Origin: Shimia_B sp038525525
Lineage (GTDB): Bacteria > Pseudomonadota > Alphaproteobacteria > Rhodobacterales > Rhodobacteraceae
DNA length: 64,000 nt
Reading direction: 5' to 3'
Assembly: GCA_038525525.1 (NCBI GenBank)
Contig: JBCBHO010000001.1
Coordinates: 868,001 to 932,000, forward strand
Below the pieces are notes generated by a model. It was not told the DNA's origin. It did no database searches and saw only the letters and a list, made by a program, of their open reading frames with translations. Positions 1 through 8,160 of this stretch are shown here, in pieces. Made by a program: the position numbers and the translations under genes. The first letter of the stretch is position 1. Every line of letters starts with the position of its first letter.

Positions 1-524
1 CGGTGGATCACCTGCCGCTGGAGATTTGTGTGCTCGACCGTGTCGTCGTCGATGACGCCGATGACACCGACACCCGCGGCCGCGAGGTATTGCAGCACGG
101 GCGAGCCAAGGCCCCCTGCCCCGACGACGAGCACTTTCGCGCGCTTCAGCTTCGTCTGACCGGGTCCGCCGATCTCGCGCAGGACGATGTGCCGGGAATA
201 CCGCTCGAGCTCCACCTCGCTCATTGCGCCCGCGCGCTCGACGGCTTCAAAGGGTGTCTCAGGCTCCGGCTGAGCCATGGCCCTGAGGTATTTCAGGCCG
301 CGCGAGTAGAGAAATGCCACGCCGCCCAAGCCCGCGAGGATGAGCCACAGGGCGGCGCTTCCGCCCGTGCCCTCGCGCAGGGGATGGCCATCGGGCAGCA
401 CGATATGGATCGCGAGCACCGCGAGGAACAGAAGCCCGATCATGATCCACCGCGCCTGATGCGGCGTCTTCATCGCAGCGCCAATGAGCCAGAGCGTGGC
501 AGCCATGGAAAATACGACGATCAT
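1..524 (-). CDS. HesA/MoeB/ThiF-family adenylyltransferase with N-terminal membrane segments (partial)
   Basis: Translation from the ATG at 522-524 gives about 174 residues before the window edge, so the C-terminal part (most of the adenylation domain) is missing. The first ~85 residues hold three hydrophobic stretches (about 2-18, 25-45 and 60-78) that look like membrane helices. An E1-like domain follows, with the nucleotide-binding motif VVGAGGLGSPVLQYL and then GVIDDDTVEHTNLQRQ, both typical of MoeB/ThiF. This family activates the C-terminal glycine of sulfur-carrier proteins such as MoaD or ThiS as the acyl-adenylate. Membrane anchoring is inferred from hydrophobicity. It lies just downstream of dut and coaBC on the same strand. 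Which carrier it serves cannot be decided here. Confidence 0.85.
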   Translation of the reverse strand, partial: MIVVFSMAATLWLIGAAMKTPHQARWIMIGLLFLAVLAIHIVLPDGHPLREGTGGSAALWLILAGLGGVAFLYSRGLKYLRAMAQPEPETPFEAVERAGAMSEVELERYSRHIVLREIGGPGQTKLKRAKVLVVGAGGLGSPVLQYLAAAGVGVIGVIDDDTVEHTNLQRQVIH

Positions 525-534
525 GCGGTCTCTC

Positions 535-990
535 TCAGCCTGTCCCCGTGGAGCCGAAGCCCCCCAGGCCACGGTGCGTGTCGGACAACGCCTCGACTTC
601 GCGGAAGGTTGCGCGCACGACGGGAGCGATGACCATTTGCGCGATGCGATCCCCATGGGCGATCGTAACGGGCGCGGCGCCCAGATTGACGAGAATGACG
701 CCGAGCGGCCCCCGGTAATCCGCATCGATGGTGCCCGGCGTGTTCAGGAGCGTGAGCCCGTGCTTCAGCGCGAGGCCCGAACGCGGCCTGATCTGAGCCT
801 CGTAGCCCGCTGGAAGCTCGATCCGAAGCCCGGTGGGAAGAAGCGCGCGCTCGCCAGGGGCGAGCGTTCGGGGCGCATCTAGACAGGCTCGCAAGTCAGC
901 ACCGGCGGCACCGGCTGTTTCATAGCTCGGCAGGGGAAGATCGCGGCGGGCGCCCTCCTCCCGCAGGATCCGAACGGCAATCTCAGCCAC
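535..990 (-). CDS. dut: dUTP diphosphatase
   Basis: This 151-residue protein has the five motifs of trimeric dUTPases in order: AGAAGADLRA (about 26-35), RPRSGLALKHG (about 68), NTPGTIDADYRG (about 83), RIAQMVI (about 113) and the C-terminal glycine-rich RGLGGFGSTG that closes over the active site. The enzyme hydrolyses dUTP to dUMP and pyrophosphate, keeping uracil out of DNA and supplying dUMP for thymidylate. Its length is normal. The start overlaps the end of coaBC by 8 bases, and the ThiF-like gene follows after 10 bases, so the three are probably cotranscribed. Confidence 0.97.
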   Translation of the reverse strand: MAEIAVRILREEGARRDLPLPSYETAGAAGADLRACLDAPRTLAPGERALLPTGLRIELPAGYEAQIRPRSGLALKHGLTLLNTPGTIDADYRGPLGVILVNLGAAPVTIAHGDRIAQMVIAPVVRATFREVEALSDTHRGLGGFGSTGTG

Positions 991-2179
991 CGAGGGCCTC
1001 TGCGATACGCGCCGCGAGCTTCTGCGCCACGGCGGATTTCGACATGCGCGGCCAGGCCTCGGCGCCGCTCTCGGTGATGAGCGTGACGGCGTTCTCCGTG
1101 CCGCCCATGATCCCGGTGGCCGGGCTCACGTCGTTGGCGACGATCCAGTCGCAGCCCTTGCGCGCGCGCTTGGCTGCGGCATGCGCCTCCACGTTCTCCG
1201 TCTCCGCGGCAAAGCCCACGACGAGCGACGGACGATGGGCGTTGCGTTGCGCTGTGGTGGCGAGAATGTCGGGGTTCTCCGCGAAATCGAGGGCCGGCGC
1301 ACCGCCGTTCGTTTTCTTGAGCTTCTGGTCTGAAGCGCCGGTCACATGCCAGTCGGCCACCGCGGCCGCGAAGATCGCGGCATCCGCAGGCAGCGCGGCA
1401 TCCACGGCTGCGAGCATCTCTCTCGCGGTCTCCACCCGGGTCAGGCGAGCCCCGTGAGGCGGCGGGACAGAAGCCGGGCCTGTGATGAAGGAGACGTCCG
1501 CCCCGAGCTTTAGAAGCGCCTCGGCAATGGCCGTGCCCTGGGCGCCGGAGCTTCTGTTGGCGATGTAGCGGACGGGGTCGATGGGCTCGTGGGTCGGGCC
1601 GGACGTGACGAGCACGTGGCGACCCTTGAGCGGCCCATCGGAGAAGTGCGCTTCGATGGCGGCGAAGATCTCCGCTGGCTCCGAAAGACGGCCTGGCCCG
1701 AATTCTCCGCAGGCCATGGCACCCTCCGCCGGCCCGACGAACAACACCCCGTCCTTCCTCAACGTCTCGATGTTGCGCTGGGTGGCGGCGTGCTCCCACA
1801 TCCGGACGTTCATCGCCGGCGCGATCAGGACGGGTGTGTCTGTCGCGAGCAGGAGCGTGGAGGCGAGATCATTGGCAAGCCCGGCTGCCATCTTGGCCAT
1901 CAGGTCCGCCGAGGCGGGCGCGACGACCAAGAGGTCCGCGGAGCGGGAGAGCTCGATATGACCCATCTCCGCTTCATCGGTGAGATCGAAAAGATCGCGG
2001 TAGACCTTTTCTCCGGCCAGCGCACCGACGCTCAACGGCGTGACGAATTCCTCTGCTGCCCGCGTGAGGACCGGCGTCACCGCCGCGCCGCTCTCCTTGA
2101 GCAAACGAATGAGGAGCAGCGCCTTGTAAGCGGCCACTCCCCCGGAAATGATCAGCAATATGCGCTTACCCGCCAGCAT
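983..2179 (-). CDS. coaBC: Bifunctional phosphopantothenoylcysteine decarboxylase / phosphopantothenate-cysteine ligase
   Basis: The 398-residue product has an N-terminal flavoprotein half (CoaC) and a C-terminal ligase half (CoaB). CoaC begins KRILLIISGGVAAYKA and carries the active-site His in MGHIELSR, the substrate-binding PAMNVRMW, and the reactive Cys in GAMACGEFGPGRL. CoaB starts near residue 190 with HVLVTSGPTHEPID and carries NRSSGAQG and the lysine-rich QKLKKTNG. Together they perform two consecutive steps of coenzyme A synthesis from 4'-phosphopantothenate. It overlaps dut by 8 bases and starts 35 bases downstream of rpoH on the same strand. Confidence 0.97.
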   Translation of the reverse strand: MLAGKRILLIISGGVAAYKALLLIRLLKESGAAVTPVLTRAAEEFVTPLSVGALAGEKVYRDLFDLTDEAEMGHIELSRSADLLVVAPASADLMAKMAAGLANDLASTLLLATDTPVLIAPAMNVRMWEHAATQRNIETLRKDGVLFVGPAEGAMACGEFGPGRLSEPAEIFAAIEAHFSDGPLKGRHVLVTSGPTHEPIDPVRYIANRSSGAQGTAIAEALLKLGADVSFITGPASVPPPHGARLTRVETAREMLAAVDAALPADAAIFAAAVADWHVTGASDQKLKKTNGGAPALDFAENPDILATTAQRNAHRPSLVVGFAAETENVEAHAAAKRARKGCDWIVANDVSPATGIMGGTENAVTLITESGAEAWPRMSKSAVAQKLAARIAEALGG

Positions 2180-2214
2180 GGGCGCACCATAGACGCGCCC
2201 ACGCGCTGTGCAAG

Positions 2215-3093
2215 TTAGGCGAAGAACTCGTGCACTTCGCGCGATTGCGCCTCGAGCGACTTGCGCATCTTGCCGAAGGCCGCTGCCTCGAGCTGGCGTA
2301 CACGCTCCTTGGACAAGCCGAGCTCGTTGCCAAGGCTCTCCAACGTGCGGGGGTCATCGCGCAGCTTGCGCTCCCGCACGATGAATTGCTCGCGCTCGTT
2401 CAAGGCGGAGAGAGCCGTCACAAGCCAGCCGCGCAGCGTGTCGACATCGTGATCATGGGCCACCGTTTCAGCCGCCTGCTCGCGATCGTCTTCGAGCGCG
2501 TCGATCCATTCGCGGCCTTCCTCGTCGGTCGACTGCGTCGCGTTGAGCGAGAAGTCCGATCCGGCAAGGCGGCCTTCCATCATCTCGACGTCATGGAGCG
2601 GCACGCCGACCTCCGTGGCAATCATCTGGCGCAGCTGATGCTTGTCGAGCGACTCGCCGGAGGATGCCGCTTCCCGCTCGAGGCGCGCCTGCACCCGACG
2701 CATGTTGAAGAAGAGGGATTTCTGCGAGGACGTGGACCCCGTGCGCACCATGGACCAGTTCCGCATAACGTAATCCTGGATGGACGCCTTGATCCACCAC
2801 ACTGCGTAGGTGGAGAAGCGCACGCCGCGATCCGGGTCGAACTTATCCGCTGCTTTCATGAGGCCGAGCCCGGCCTCCTGGATCAGGTCGTTCATCGGTG
2901 CGCCGTAACGCTTGAATTTTGCAGCCATGGAGATGGCGAGGCGCATATACGCTGTGATCAGGCGGTGCAGGCTTTGTTCGCATCGCTCGTCCCTCCAGGC
3001 GTAGGCGAGACGAAGTTCTGTCTCGGCGTCGAGGAGTTCTGCTTTCATCGCTCTCCGGGAGAGGGATTGATCGTAGCCGCTATCCAATGCCAT
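2215..3093 (-). CDS. rpoH2: RNA polymerase sigma-32 family factor, RpoHII type
   Basis: The 292-residue protein shows sigma-70 region 2 (DLIQEAGLGLMKAADKF, then RFSTYAVWWIKASIQDYVMRN), the RpoH-specific box as QKSLFFNMRR (residues ~120-130), and a region 4 helix-turn-helix, LGLSKERVRQLEAAAFGKMR, near the C-terminus. The N-terminus (SLSRRAMKAELLDAETELRLAY) resembles the RpoHII branch of Rhodobacteraceae rather than RpoHI. RpoHII is known in Rhodobacter for the singlet-oxygen and general stress response. The assignment to the RpoHII branch is from remembered family features. It is divergent from cobU, with about 107 bases between the start codons. Confidence 0.92.
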   Translation of the reverse strand: MALDSGYDQSLSRRAMKAELLDAETELRLAYAWRDERCEQSLHRLITAYMRLAISMAAKFKRYGAPMNDLIQEAGLGLMKAADKFDPDRGVRFSTYAVWWIKASIQDYVMRNWSMVRTGSTSSQKSLFFNMRRVQARLEREAASSGESLDKHQLRQMIATEVGVPLHDVEMMEGRLAGSDFSLNATQSTDEEGREWIDALEDDREQAAETVAHDHDVDTLRGWLVTALSALNEREQFIVRERKLRDDPRTLESLGNELGLSKERVRQLEAAAFGKMRKSLEAQSREVHEFFA

Positions 3094-3199
3094 CAGTCGA
3101 GGGCCCCCTGATCTTTAGTGTGAGTGGGGGCGAGTGGCGCGCCCCTCATTGGGTATTGTCAGAGGTACGCGGCGCAATCGGCGGTGGATCAGAAATTAC

Positions 3200-3727
3200 A
3201 TGAAGAAAATGTTGCCCCCCCTGAGCCTCATCCTAGGTGGCGCGAGTTCCGGGAAATCCAAGGTGGCGGAAACGCTCGTCACGGATACCGGCCAGTCGCG
3301 GCACTACGTGGCCACGGCGCAGGCCTTCGACAGCGAAATGGAAGCAAAGATCGCAGCCCATCGCGTAGCCCGCGGAGAGGAGTGGCGCACCCATGACGCG
3401 CCGCATGATCTTGCTGCCCTAGGTGCCATTCCCGCCGATCACGTCGTCCTTCTCGACTGCGCCACGATGTGGCTCAGCAACCAGCTTCTGGCCGAGCGCG
3501 ACATGGGCGAGGCGTGCGACACCTTCCTCGCCGCCGTTTCGGCCTGCGCTGCGCCGCTGCTGGTCGTCTCGAACGAGGTCGGCCACGGGATCGTCCCGGA
3601 ATACGCTCTCGGGCGCCGCTTCCGGGACGCTCAAGGCCAGCTCAACCAGCGCCTCGCGGCCCAAGCCGACACCGTGATCTTCGTCACGGCCGGGATCTCG
3701 CGCGTATTGAAAGAGGCAGGCGCATGA
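3200..3727 (+). CDS. cobU: Bifunctional adenosylcobinamide kinase / adenosylcobinamide-phosphate guanylyltransferase
   Basis: From the ATG at 3200 the protein has 175 residues, the normal CobU/CobP length; an upstream extension to 3134 is possible but not needed. It carries a P-loop GGASSGKS at about residues 13-20, the conserved HRVARGEEWRTH (the guanylylated His lies here in known enzymes), and LLDCATMWLSNQL (Walker B region). CobU phosphorylates adenosylcobinamide and transfers GMP to it during nucleotide-loop assembly of vitamin B12. The stop overlaps the start of the downstream phosphatase in an ATGA. No other cobalamin genes are in the window. Ecm, encoded here, is a B12-dependent enzyme. 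Confidence 0.95.
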   Translation: MKKMLPPLSLILGGASSGKSKVAETLVTDTGQSRHYVATAQAFDSEMEAKIAAHRVARGEEWRTHDAPHDLAALGAIPADHVVLLDCATMWLSNQLLAERDMGEACDTFLAAVSACAAPLLVVSNEVGHGIVPEYALGRRFRDAQGQLNQRLAAQADTVIFVTAGISRVLKEAGA

Positions 3728-4287
3728 GCGTCTGGTGGGTGCGCCATGGCCCTACCCACGAGAAGGTCTTCACGGGGTGGCGCGACGTCCCCGCGGACCT
3801 CTCCGACCGCGCAGCCCTGGCACGTCTGTCGGACTTCCTGCCGCGCGAGGCCGCTGTCGTCTCCTCGGATCTTCAACGCGCGCGCGCCACGGCCGATGCC
3901 ATCCAGGGCGCGCGTCGGCGGTTGCCTGACCATCCGGGCCTCCGAGAGATCGATTTCGGCAGCTGGGACGGCATGGCTTTCGACGCCATCGCGGCCCGTT
4001 GGCCGGATCTGTCGCGCCGCTTCTGGGAGGAGCCGGGAGACATCGCGGCCCCTGACGGCGAAAGCTGGAACGGGGCCGAGGCGCGGGTGAGTGCTGCCAT
4101 CGACGGCATCGCTCGGGACATAGGCGGTCCGCTGATTGTGGTCGCACACTTTGGCGCCATTCTCACTCAGCTCCGCCGCGCGCGAGCCTGCAGCGCCTAC
4201 GAGGTCCTCGCTCAGAAGATCGACAATCTCAGCGTGACGCACCTTCCCGGCGATAGGCCTCCCGAGATCATCAATCATTGCCCGTGA
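3724..4287 (+). CDS. Histidine phosphatase family protein (possible alpha-ribazole phosphatase)
   Basis: The 187-residue protein has the phosphohistidine motif VRHGPT at residues 6-11, the partner Arg in SSDLQRARATA, the Glu region LREIDFGSWDGM, and the second catalytic His in VVAHFGAI. This is the phosphoglycerate mutase-like fold. Its start codon overlaps the cobU stop (ATGA), so translation is probably coupled. That context suggests CobC (alpha-ribazole-5'-phosphate phosphatase, B12 nucleotide loop). The family is broad, so the specific substrate is inference. Confidence 0.85.
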   Translation: MSVWWVRHGPTHEKVFTGWRDVPADLSDRAALARLSDFLPREAAVVSSDLQRARATADAIQGARRRLPDHPGLREIDFGSWDGMAFDAIAARWPDLSRRFWEEPGDIAAPDGESWNGAEARVSAAIDGIARDIGGPLIVVAHFGAILTQLRRARACSAYEVLAQKIDNLSVTHLPGDRPPEIINHCP

Positions 4288-4346
4288 TGGCATCCTTTCC
4301 GATTGCGAATTGGACGGCGCGGCGCAGAAGCGCGTAGGCTGCTGAG

Positions 4347-5237
4347 ATGACGTATACCCTATACCTCGGCGATCGTGCCTACTCCTCCTGGTCTCTGCGG
4401 GCGTGGCTCATCGCCGAAATGGCGGGCAAGCCGGCCTCCTATCGCTGGGTCGACTTCAGCGGTGCCGATGTTCGCACGCAGCTTTCGCATGTCGCTCCGG
4501 CGCGAACCGTCCCGACTTTGGTGACCCCCGAGGGCGCGATCGTGAGCGAATCCCTCGCGATCGCGGAGGAGCTAGCGAGCCGATTTCCCGAGGCGGGCCT
4601 GTGGCCCGAAGACCCCGCGGCCCGCGCCATCGGCCGCACGCTCGCGGCGGAGATGAATACGAGCTTCGCGGCACTGCGTGACGCCTGCCCGATGAACTTG
4701 CGCGTGGCCTACAGCAGCTACCAGCCGACGGCAGAGGTGCTGGAAGATCTCTCGCGGATCGAAACGATATGGAGCGCCGCGCAAGACGCGACTGGGGGCC
4801 CGTGGCTCTGCGGCGCGTATTCGATTGCCGATGCCTTCTATGCCCCCGTGGCCATGCGCATCGCGGGTTACGGATTGCCCGTGGGACCAAAAGCGCAAGA
4901 CTATGTCACGGCGCATCTGGCGCATCTCCCGTTCCGCCAGTGGCGCGCCATGGCCCTCGCAGAGGGCACGGAGTTGCAAAGGTACAAGCGGGACTATGAA
5001 ACGAGAGCCTGGCCGGGACCCGAGCCAGCACCCGCTGAGGCCACGGAAGACGGGGCCGGCGCCTGCAACACGCGGTGCCCCTACTCGGGCGAGCCCGTGA
5101 CGCACTTCCTCCGCTTCGCAAATACCACCTACGGCTTTTGCAACGCGTTCTGCCGGGACAAGACGGTCAATGACCCCGAGGCTTGGCCCGCCTTCACCGC
5201 GCTCTTGGCGGCGCAGGCTGCGCCGCCTACAAGTTAA
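4347..5237 (+). CDS. Glutathione S-transferase family protein with C-terminal YHS-like cysteine domain
   Basis: The 296-residue product opens with a thioredoxin-fold GST N-domain (YLGDRAYSSWSLRAWLIAEMAG, then ARTVPTLVTPEGAIVSESLAIAEELASRFPE) and continues with an alpha-helical C-domain to about residue 225. After a proline/alanine/glutamate-rich linker, residues ~240-290 form an extra module with four cysteines: CNTRCPYSGEPV followed by YGFCNAFCRDKTVNDPEAW. This spacing resembles YHS/TRASH-type metal-binding domains. GSTs of usual length end near 210-220 residues, so the tail is an added domain. Its role (metal or thiol sensing) is unknown. The gene stands alone between the cobU pair and comM. 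Confidence 0.85.
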   Translation: MTYTLYLGDRAYSSWSLRAWLIAEMAGKPASYRWVDFSGADVRTQLSHVAPARTVPTLVTPEGAIVSESLAIAEELASRFPEAGLWPEDPAARAIGRTLAAEMNTSFAALRDACPMNLRVAYSSYQPTAEVLEDLSRIETIWSAAQDATGGPWLCGAYSIADAFYAPVAMRIAGYGLPVGPKAQDYVTAHLAHLPFRQWRAMALAEGTELQRYKRDYETRAWPGPEPAPAEATEDGAGACNTRCPYSGEPVTHFLRFANTTYGFCNAFCRDKTVNDPEAWPAFTALLAAQAAPPTS

Positions 5238-5280
5238 CCAATCCTTCAGACCTGCCACGGTACCGTTAACCAAGTTTTAC
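5234..5280 (+). promoter_or_regulatory. Two CtrA-like sites upstream of comM
   Basis: Two copies of GTTAACCAA lie in the short gap before comM. Each begins a spaced element: TTAACCAATCCTTCA at 5234-5248 (TTAA-N7-TTCA) and TTAACCAAGTTTTAC at 5266-5280 (TTAA-N7-TTAC). The alphaproteobacterial CtrA consensus is TTAA-N7-TTAA(C). The first copy overlaps the last codon of the GST gene. Binding by CtrA is inference from sequence only. Confidence 0.45.
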
Positions 5281-5290
5281 GGGAGCCCGC

Positions 5291-6802
5291 ATGGTCGCCG
5301 CCGCCTATACCGTCGCCTTCGAGGGCGTCGATGCCCGCCTCGTCGAGGTCCAATGCGCCGTCACGGCGGGCTTGCCGTCCTTCTCTATCGTCGGTCTGCC
5401 GAACAAGGCCGTGAGCGAAGCGCGGGACCGGGTGCGCGCCGCGCTCGACGCGCTGTCTATCGCGCTCCCTTCGAAGCGCATCACGATCAATCTATCGCCC
5501 GCCGACCTGCCCAAGGACGGGTCTCATTTCGACCTGCCCATCGCACTCGCCCTTCTGGCGGCGATCGACATGGTGCCGAAGGAGGACGTCGCACGCACGG
5601 TTGCCTTGGGCGAACTCTCGTTGAACGGCGATCTCGTCGGCGTGGTGGGCGCATTGCCTGCTGCCATGGCCGCGGCCCAGGAGGGGCGTCGCCTCCTCTG
5701 CCCCGCGGCCGTGGGCGCGGAAGCCGCATGGGTGGGCGCGACGGATGTCATTGCGGCGCACTCCCTGACCGCTGTCGTCCGACATTTCTCCGGGCAATCT
5801 CCCATCACGCCCGCGGACCCCGGCGAAGTCACGCTGCCCCACGGCTCCCGGGACATGGCCGAGGTGAAGGGACAGGAGCGCGCGAAACGGGCCGTGGAGA
5901 TCGCCGCGGCGGGCCGGCATCACGTGCTGCTCGTCGGTGCGCCGGGCTCCGGCAAATCCATGATCGCGGCGCGCATTCCGGGGATCCTTCCGCCTTTGTC
6001 GGCCGCCGAGGCGCTCGAGACCTCGATGATCCACTCCTTATCCGGGCTTTTGGACGAGGGGGGCATCTCTCGCGCGCGCCCCTTCAGGGAGCCGCACCAC
6101 ACTGCATCCATGGCGGCCATCGTGGGCGGGGGCCGCGGCGCAAAACCCGGGGAGATTTCCCTCGCCCATAACGGTGTCCTGTTCATGGACGAGTTCCCCG
6201 AGTTCCCACGCACGGTGCTCGAGACGCTCCGGCAGCCCATCGAGACGGGCTCGGTCATGGTGGCCCGCGCCAATCACCACGTGCGCTATCCGTCCCGCTT
6301 CATGCTGATCGCGGCGGCAAATCCATGCCGCTGCGGGCAATCAGGCGAACCGGGCTTTGTCTGCAGTCGCGGCACGAAATGCGCAGAGGACTACATGGGA
6401 CGGATCTCAGGGCCGCTCATGGACCGCTTCGACCTGCGCGTGGAGGTGCCGCCCGTGAGCTTCTCGGATCTCGATCTGCCGGCCACGGGCGAGACCTCCG
6501 AGGAGATCGGCGCCCGCGTCGCCAAGGCCAGGGCCAAGCAAGCCGAGCGATATTCAGAGAACGCAAGGACAGAGATGAACGCGGATATCGAAGGCAACCT
6601 CCTAGAGGAAGTCGCCGCACCGTCATCCGAGGGCAAGGACCTCCTGCGCCGGGCCGCGGAGAAATTCGGCTTCTCCGCCCGCGGCTATCACCGTGTCATG
6701 CGCGTGGCACGCACCATCGCCGACCTCGAAGATTCGGTCCCGGTGGAACGACACCACATCGCGGAGGCGATCAGCTACCGCCTGACCGTCGGTCCGCAGT
6801 AG
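5291..6802 (+). CDS. comM: YifB/ComM family Mg-chelatase-like AAA+ ATPase
   Basis: The 503-residue protein has the N-terminal ChlI/Lon-protease-like domain (SFSIVGLPNKAVSEARDRVRAA, residues ~30-55), the AAA+ core with P-loop GAPGSGKS near residue 215 and Walker B VLFMDEFPEF, a cysteine cluster (NPCRCGQSGEPGFVCSRGTKC), the sensor region MDRFDLRVEVP, and a C-terminal Mg-chelatase lid. ComM drives branch migration during natural transformation. In Rhodobacter capsulatus a homologue is needed by recipients of gene-transfer-agent DNA and is under CtrA control. The 3' end overlaps the convergent gshB by 32 bases. CtrA-like sites precede the start. Confidence 0.95.
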   Translation: MVAAAYTVAFEGVDARLVEVQCAVTAGLPSFSIVGLPNKAVSEARDRVRAALDALSIALPSKRITINLSPADLPKDGSHFDLPIALALLAAIDMVPKEDVARTVALGELSLNGDLVGVVGALPAAMAAAQEGRRLLCPAAVGAEAAWVGATDVIAAHSLTAVVRHFSGQSPITPADPGEVTLPHGSRDMAEVKGQERAKRAVEIAAAGRHHVLLVGAPGSGKSMIAARIPGILPPLSAAEALETSMIHSLSGLLDEGGISRARPFREPHHTASMAAIVGGGRGAKPGEISLAHNGVLFMDEFPEFPRTVLETLRQPIETGSVMVARANHHVRYPSRFMLIAAANPCRCGQSGEPGFVCSRGTKCAEDYMGRISGPLMDRFDLRVEVPPVSFSDLDLPATGETSEEIGARVAKARAKQAERYSENARTEMNADIEGNLLEEVAAPSSEGKDLLRRAAEKFGFSARGYHRVMRVARTIADLEDSVPVERHHIAEAISYRLTVGPQ

Positions 6803-7733
6803 CCACTCGCGCCTCGATGGCGTCCCAGATCTTTGCGGCGACGTTGATCCCGTCAAAACGCTCCAGCTCTTGGATGCCGGTGGGCGAGGTCACGTTGATC
6901 TCCGTGAGCCAGCCACCGATGACGTCGATGCCCACGAAGATCTGTCCATGCTCTCGAAGCTTCGGCCCGATCCGCGCGCAGATGTCCCTTTCGCGCTCTG
7001 TCAGGCCTATCTTCTCTGGTCGTCCGCCCACATGCATATTGGAGCGGGTTTCGCCCTGCGCGGGCACGCGATTGATCGCGCCCACGGGCTCGCCGTCCAC
7101 GAGGATGATGCGCTTATCGCCCTCGCTGACATCGGGCAGAAACTTCTGGGCGATGAGCGGCTCTCGGTTGATGCCGGCAAATAGCTCGTGGAGGGAGGCG
7201 AGGTTGCCGTCCTCCGGGCGCAGACGAAAGACCCCCGCGCCGCCATTGCCGTAAAGCGGCTTTACGATGATGTCGCCATGGCGCTTGCGGAAGTCGCGGA
7301 GCGCTTCGAGCGATCGCGCGATCATCGTTGGTGGCGTCAGGTCGGTGAATTCCAGGACGAGCAGCTTCTCGGGGAAGTTGCGGACCCAGAAGGGATCATT
7401 GACCACCAAGGTGTCCGGGTGGACCATTTCCAGGAGATGCGTGGTGGTGATGTAGCCCATGTCGAACGGGGGATCTTGGCGGAGCCAGACCACGTCCAGA
7501 TCGCGCAGGTCGCGGGTCTCCCACGGCCCGAAGCTGACGTGATTGCCCTTTTGGCGGGTCACGTTCACCGCCCGACCGGTCGCCGAGACTGCCCCGCTGT
7601 CAAAGACCAGACGGTCGGGCGTGTAAACGAAGAGCTCGTGGCCGCGGGCCTCCGCCTCTTCGGCCAGGCGAAAGGAGCTGTCGGCGTCGATATCGACATG
7701 CTCGATCGGGTCCATTTGGAATGCGACGCGCAC
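6771..7733 (-). CDS. gshB: Glutathione synthetase
   Basis: The 320-residue ATP-grasp enzyme starts with the GshB signature MRVAFQMDPIEHVDIDADSSF, has LRQDPPFDMGYITTTHLLE (substrate region), the ATP-grasp core DIIVKPLYGNGGAGVFRL, and the C-terminal metal/ATP-binding VGIDVIGGWLTEINVTSPTGIQEL. It joins gamma-glutamylcysteine and glycine, the last step of glutathione synthesis. Length is standard. It is transcribed after yraN on the minus strand (56-base gap), and its end runs antisense into the last 32 bases of comM. Confidence 0.97.
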   Translation of the reverse strand: MRVAFQMDPIEHVDIDADSSFRLAEEAEARGHELFVYTPDRLVFDSGAVSATGRAVNVTRQKGNHVSFGPWETRDLRDLDVVWLRQDPPFDMGYITTTHLLEMVHPDTLVVNDPFWVRNFPEKLLVLEFTDLTPPTMIARSLEALRDFRKRHGDIIVKPLYGNGGAGVFRLRPEDGNLASLHELFAGINREPLIAQKFLPDVSEGDKRIILVDGEPVGAINRVPAQGETRSNMHVGGRPEKIGLTERERDICARIGPKLREHGQIFVGIDVIGGWLTEINVTSPTGIQELERFDGINVAAKIWDAIEARVATADRRSGGS

Positions 7734-7789
7734 AATGCTCTCCTGCTAACTCAGCGCTTTCATGGCGCAGGGTCGCGCGGGGTACAAGG

Positions 7790-8125
7790 TCAGGCGGCGA
7801 GGGCGTTTTCCAAGATGTGCATGGCGCCTGTGCTGTCACATGCTGCAAGATCGATCCGGCAGGCCGTCCGCAGCCCTTGCGGCATGAGCCCAAGAAACAC
7901 GTTGGAGCTGTCGAGTAGCCTCTGTTGCTGGCGTCGGCCCAAGGCGGATAGCGCCTGATCCATGTGCTTCGCGCATTTCACTTCGACGAAAACGAGCGCG
8001 CCGTCATCGTCCTCAAGGATCAGGTCGATCTCCCCATGCGGTCCTCTCCAACGCTCGGCCATCAGGTGGTATCCCATCGCCTCATAACGCCGTGCGACGG
8101 CTGCTTCCGCCGCCATGCCTTTCAC
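7790..8125 (-). CDS. yraN: YraN family protein (UPF0102)
   Basis: The 111-residue protein has the restriction-endonuclease-like core of the YraN family: AAEAAVARRYEAMGY, WRGPHGEIDLILEDDDGALVFVEVKCA (the E-ID-EVK nuclease-fold signature), and a helical end with RRQQQRL. The family is widespread, and a nuclease activity is suggested but its biological role is poorly defined. It sits directly after rsmI (35 bases), the usual bacterial rsmI-yraN linkage, and before gshB. Confidence 0.93.
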   Translation of the reverse strand: MKGMAAEAAVARRYEAMGYHLMAERWRGPHGEIDLILEDDDGALVFVEVKCAKHMDQALSALGRRQQQRLLDSSNVFLGLMPQGLRTACRIDLAACDSTGAMHILENALAA

Positions 8126-8160
8126 ATGGGAGACAAGGCCCCGGACGGCGCGATCGTGGC

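Noticed and set aside
3094..3199. A cobalamin riboswitch before cobU
   Set aside because: The gap is only about 106 bases, shorter than a B12 aptamer, and contains no recognisable B12-box sequence.
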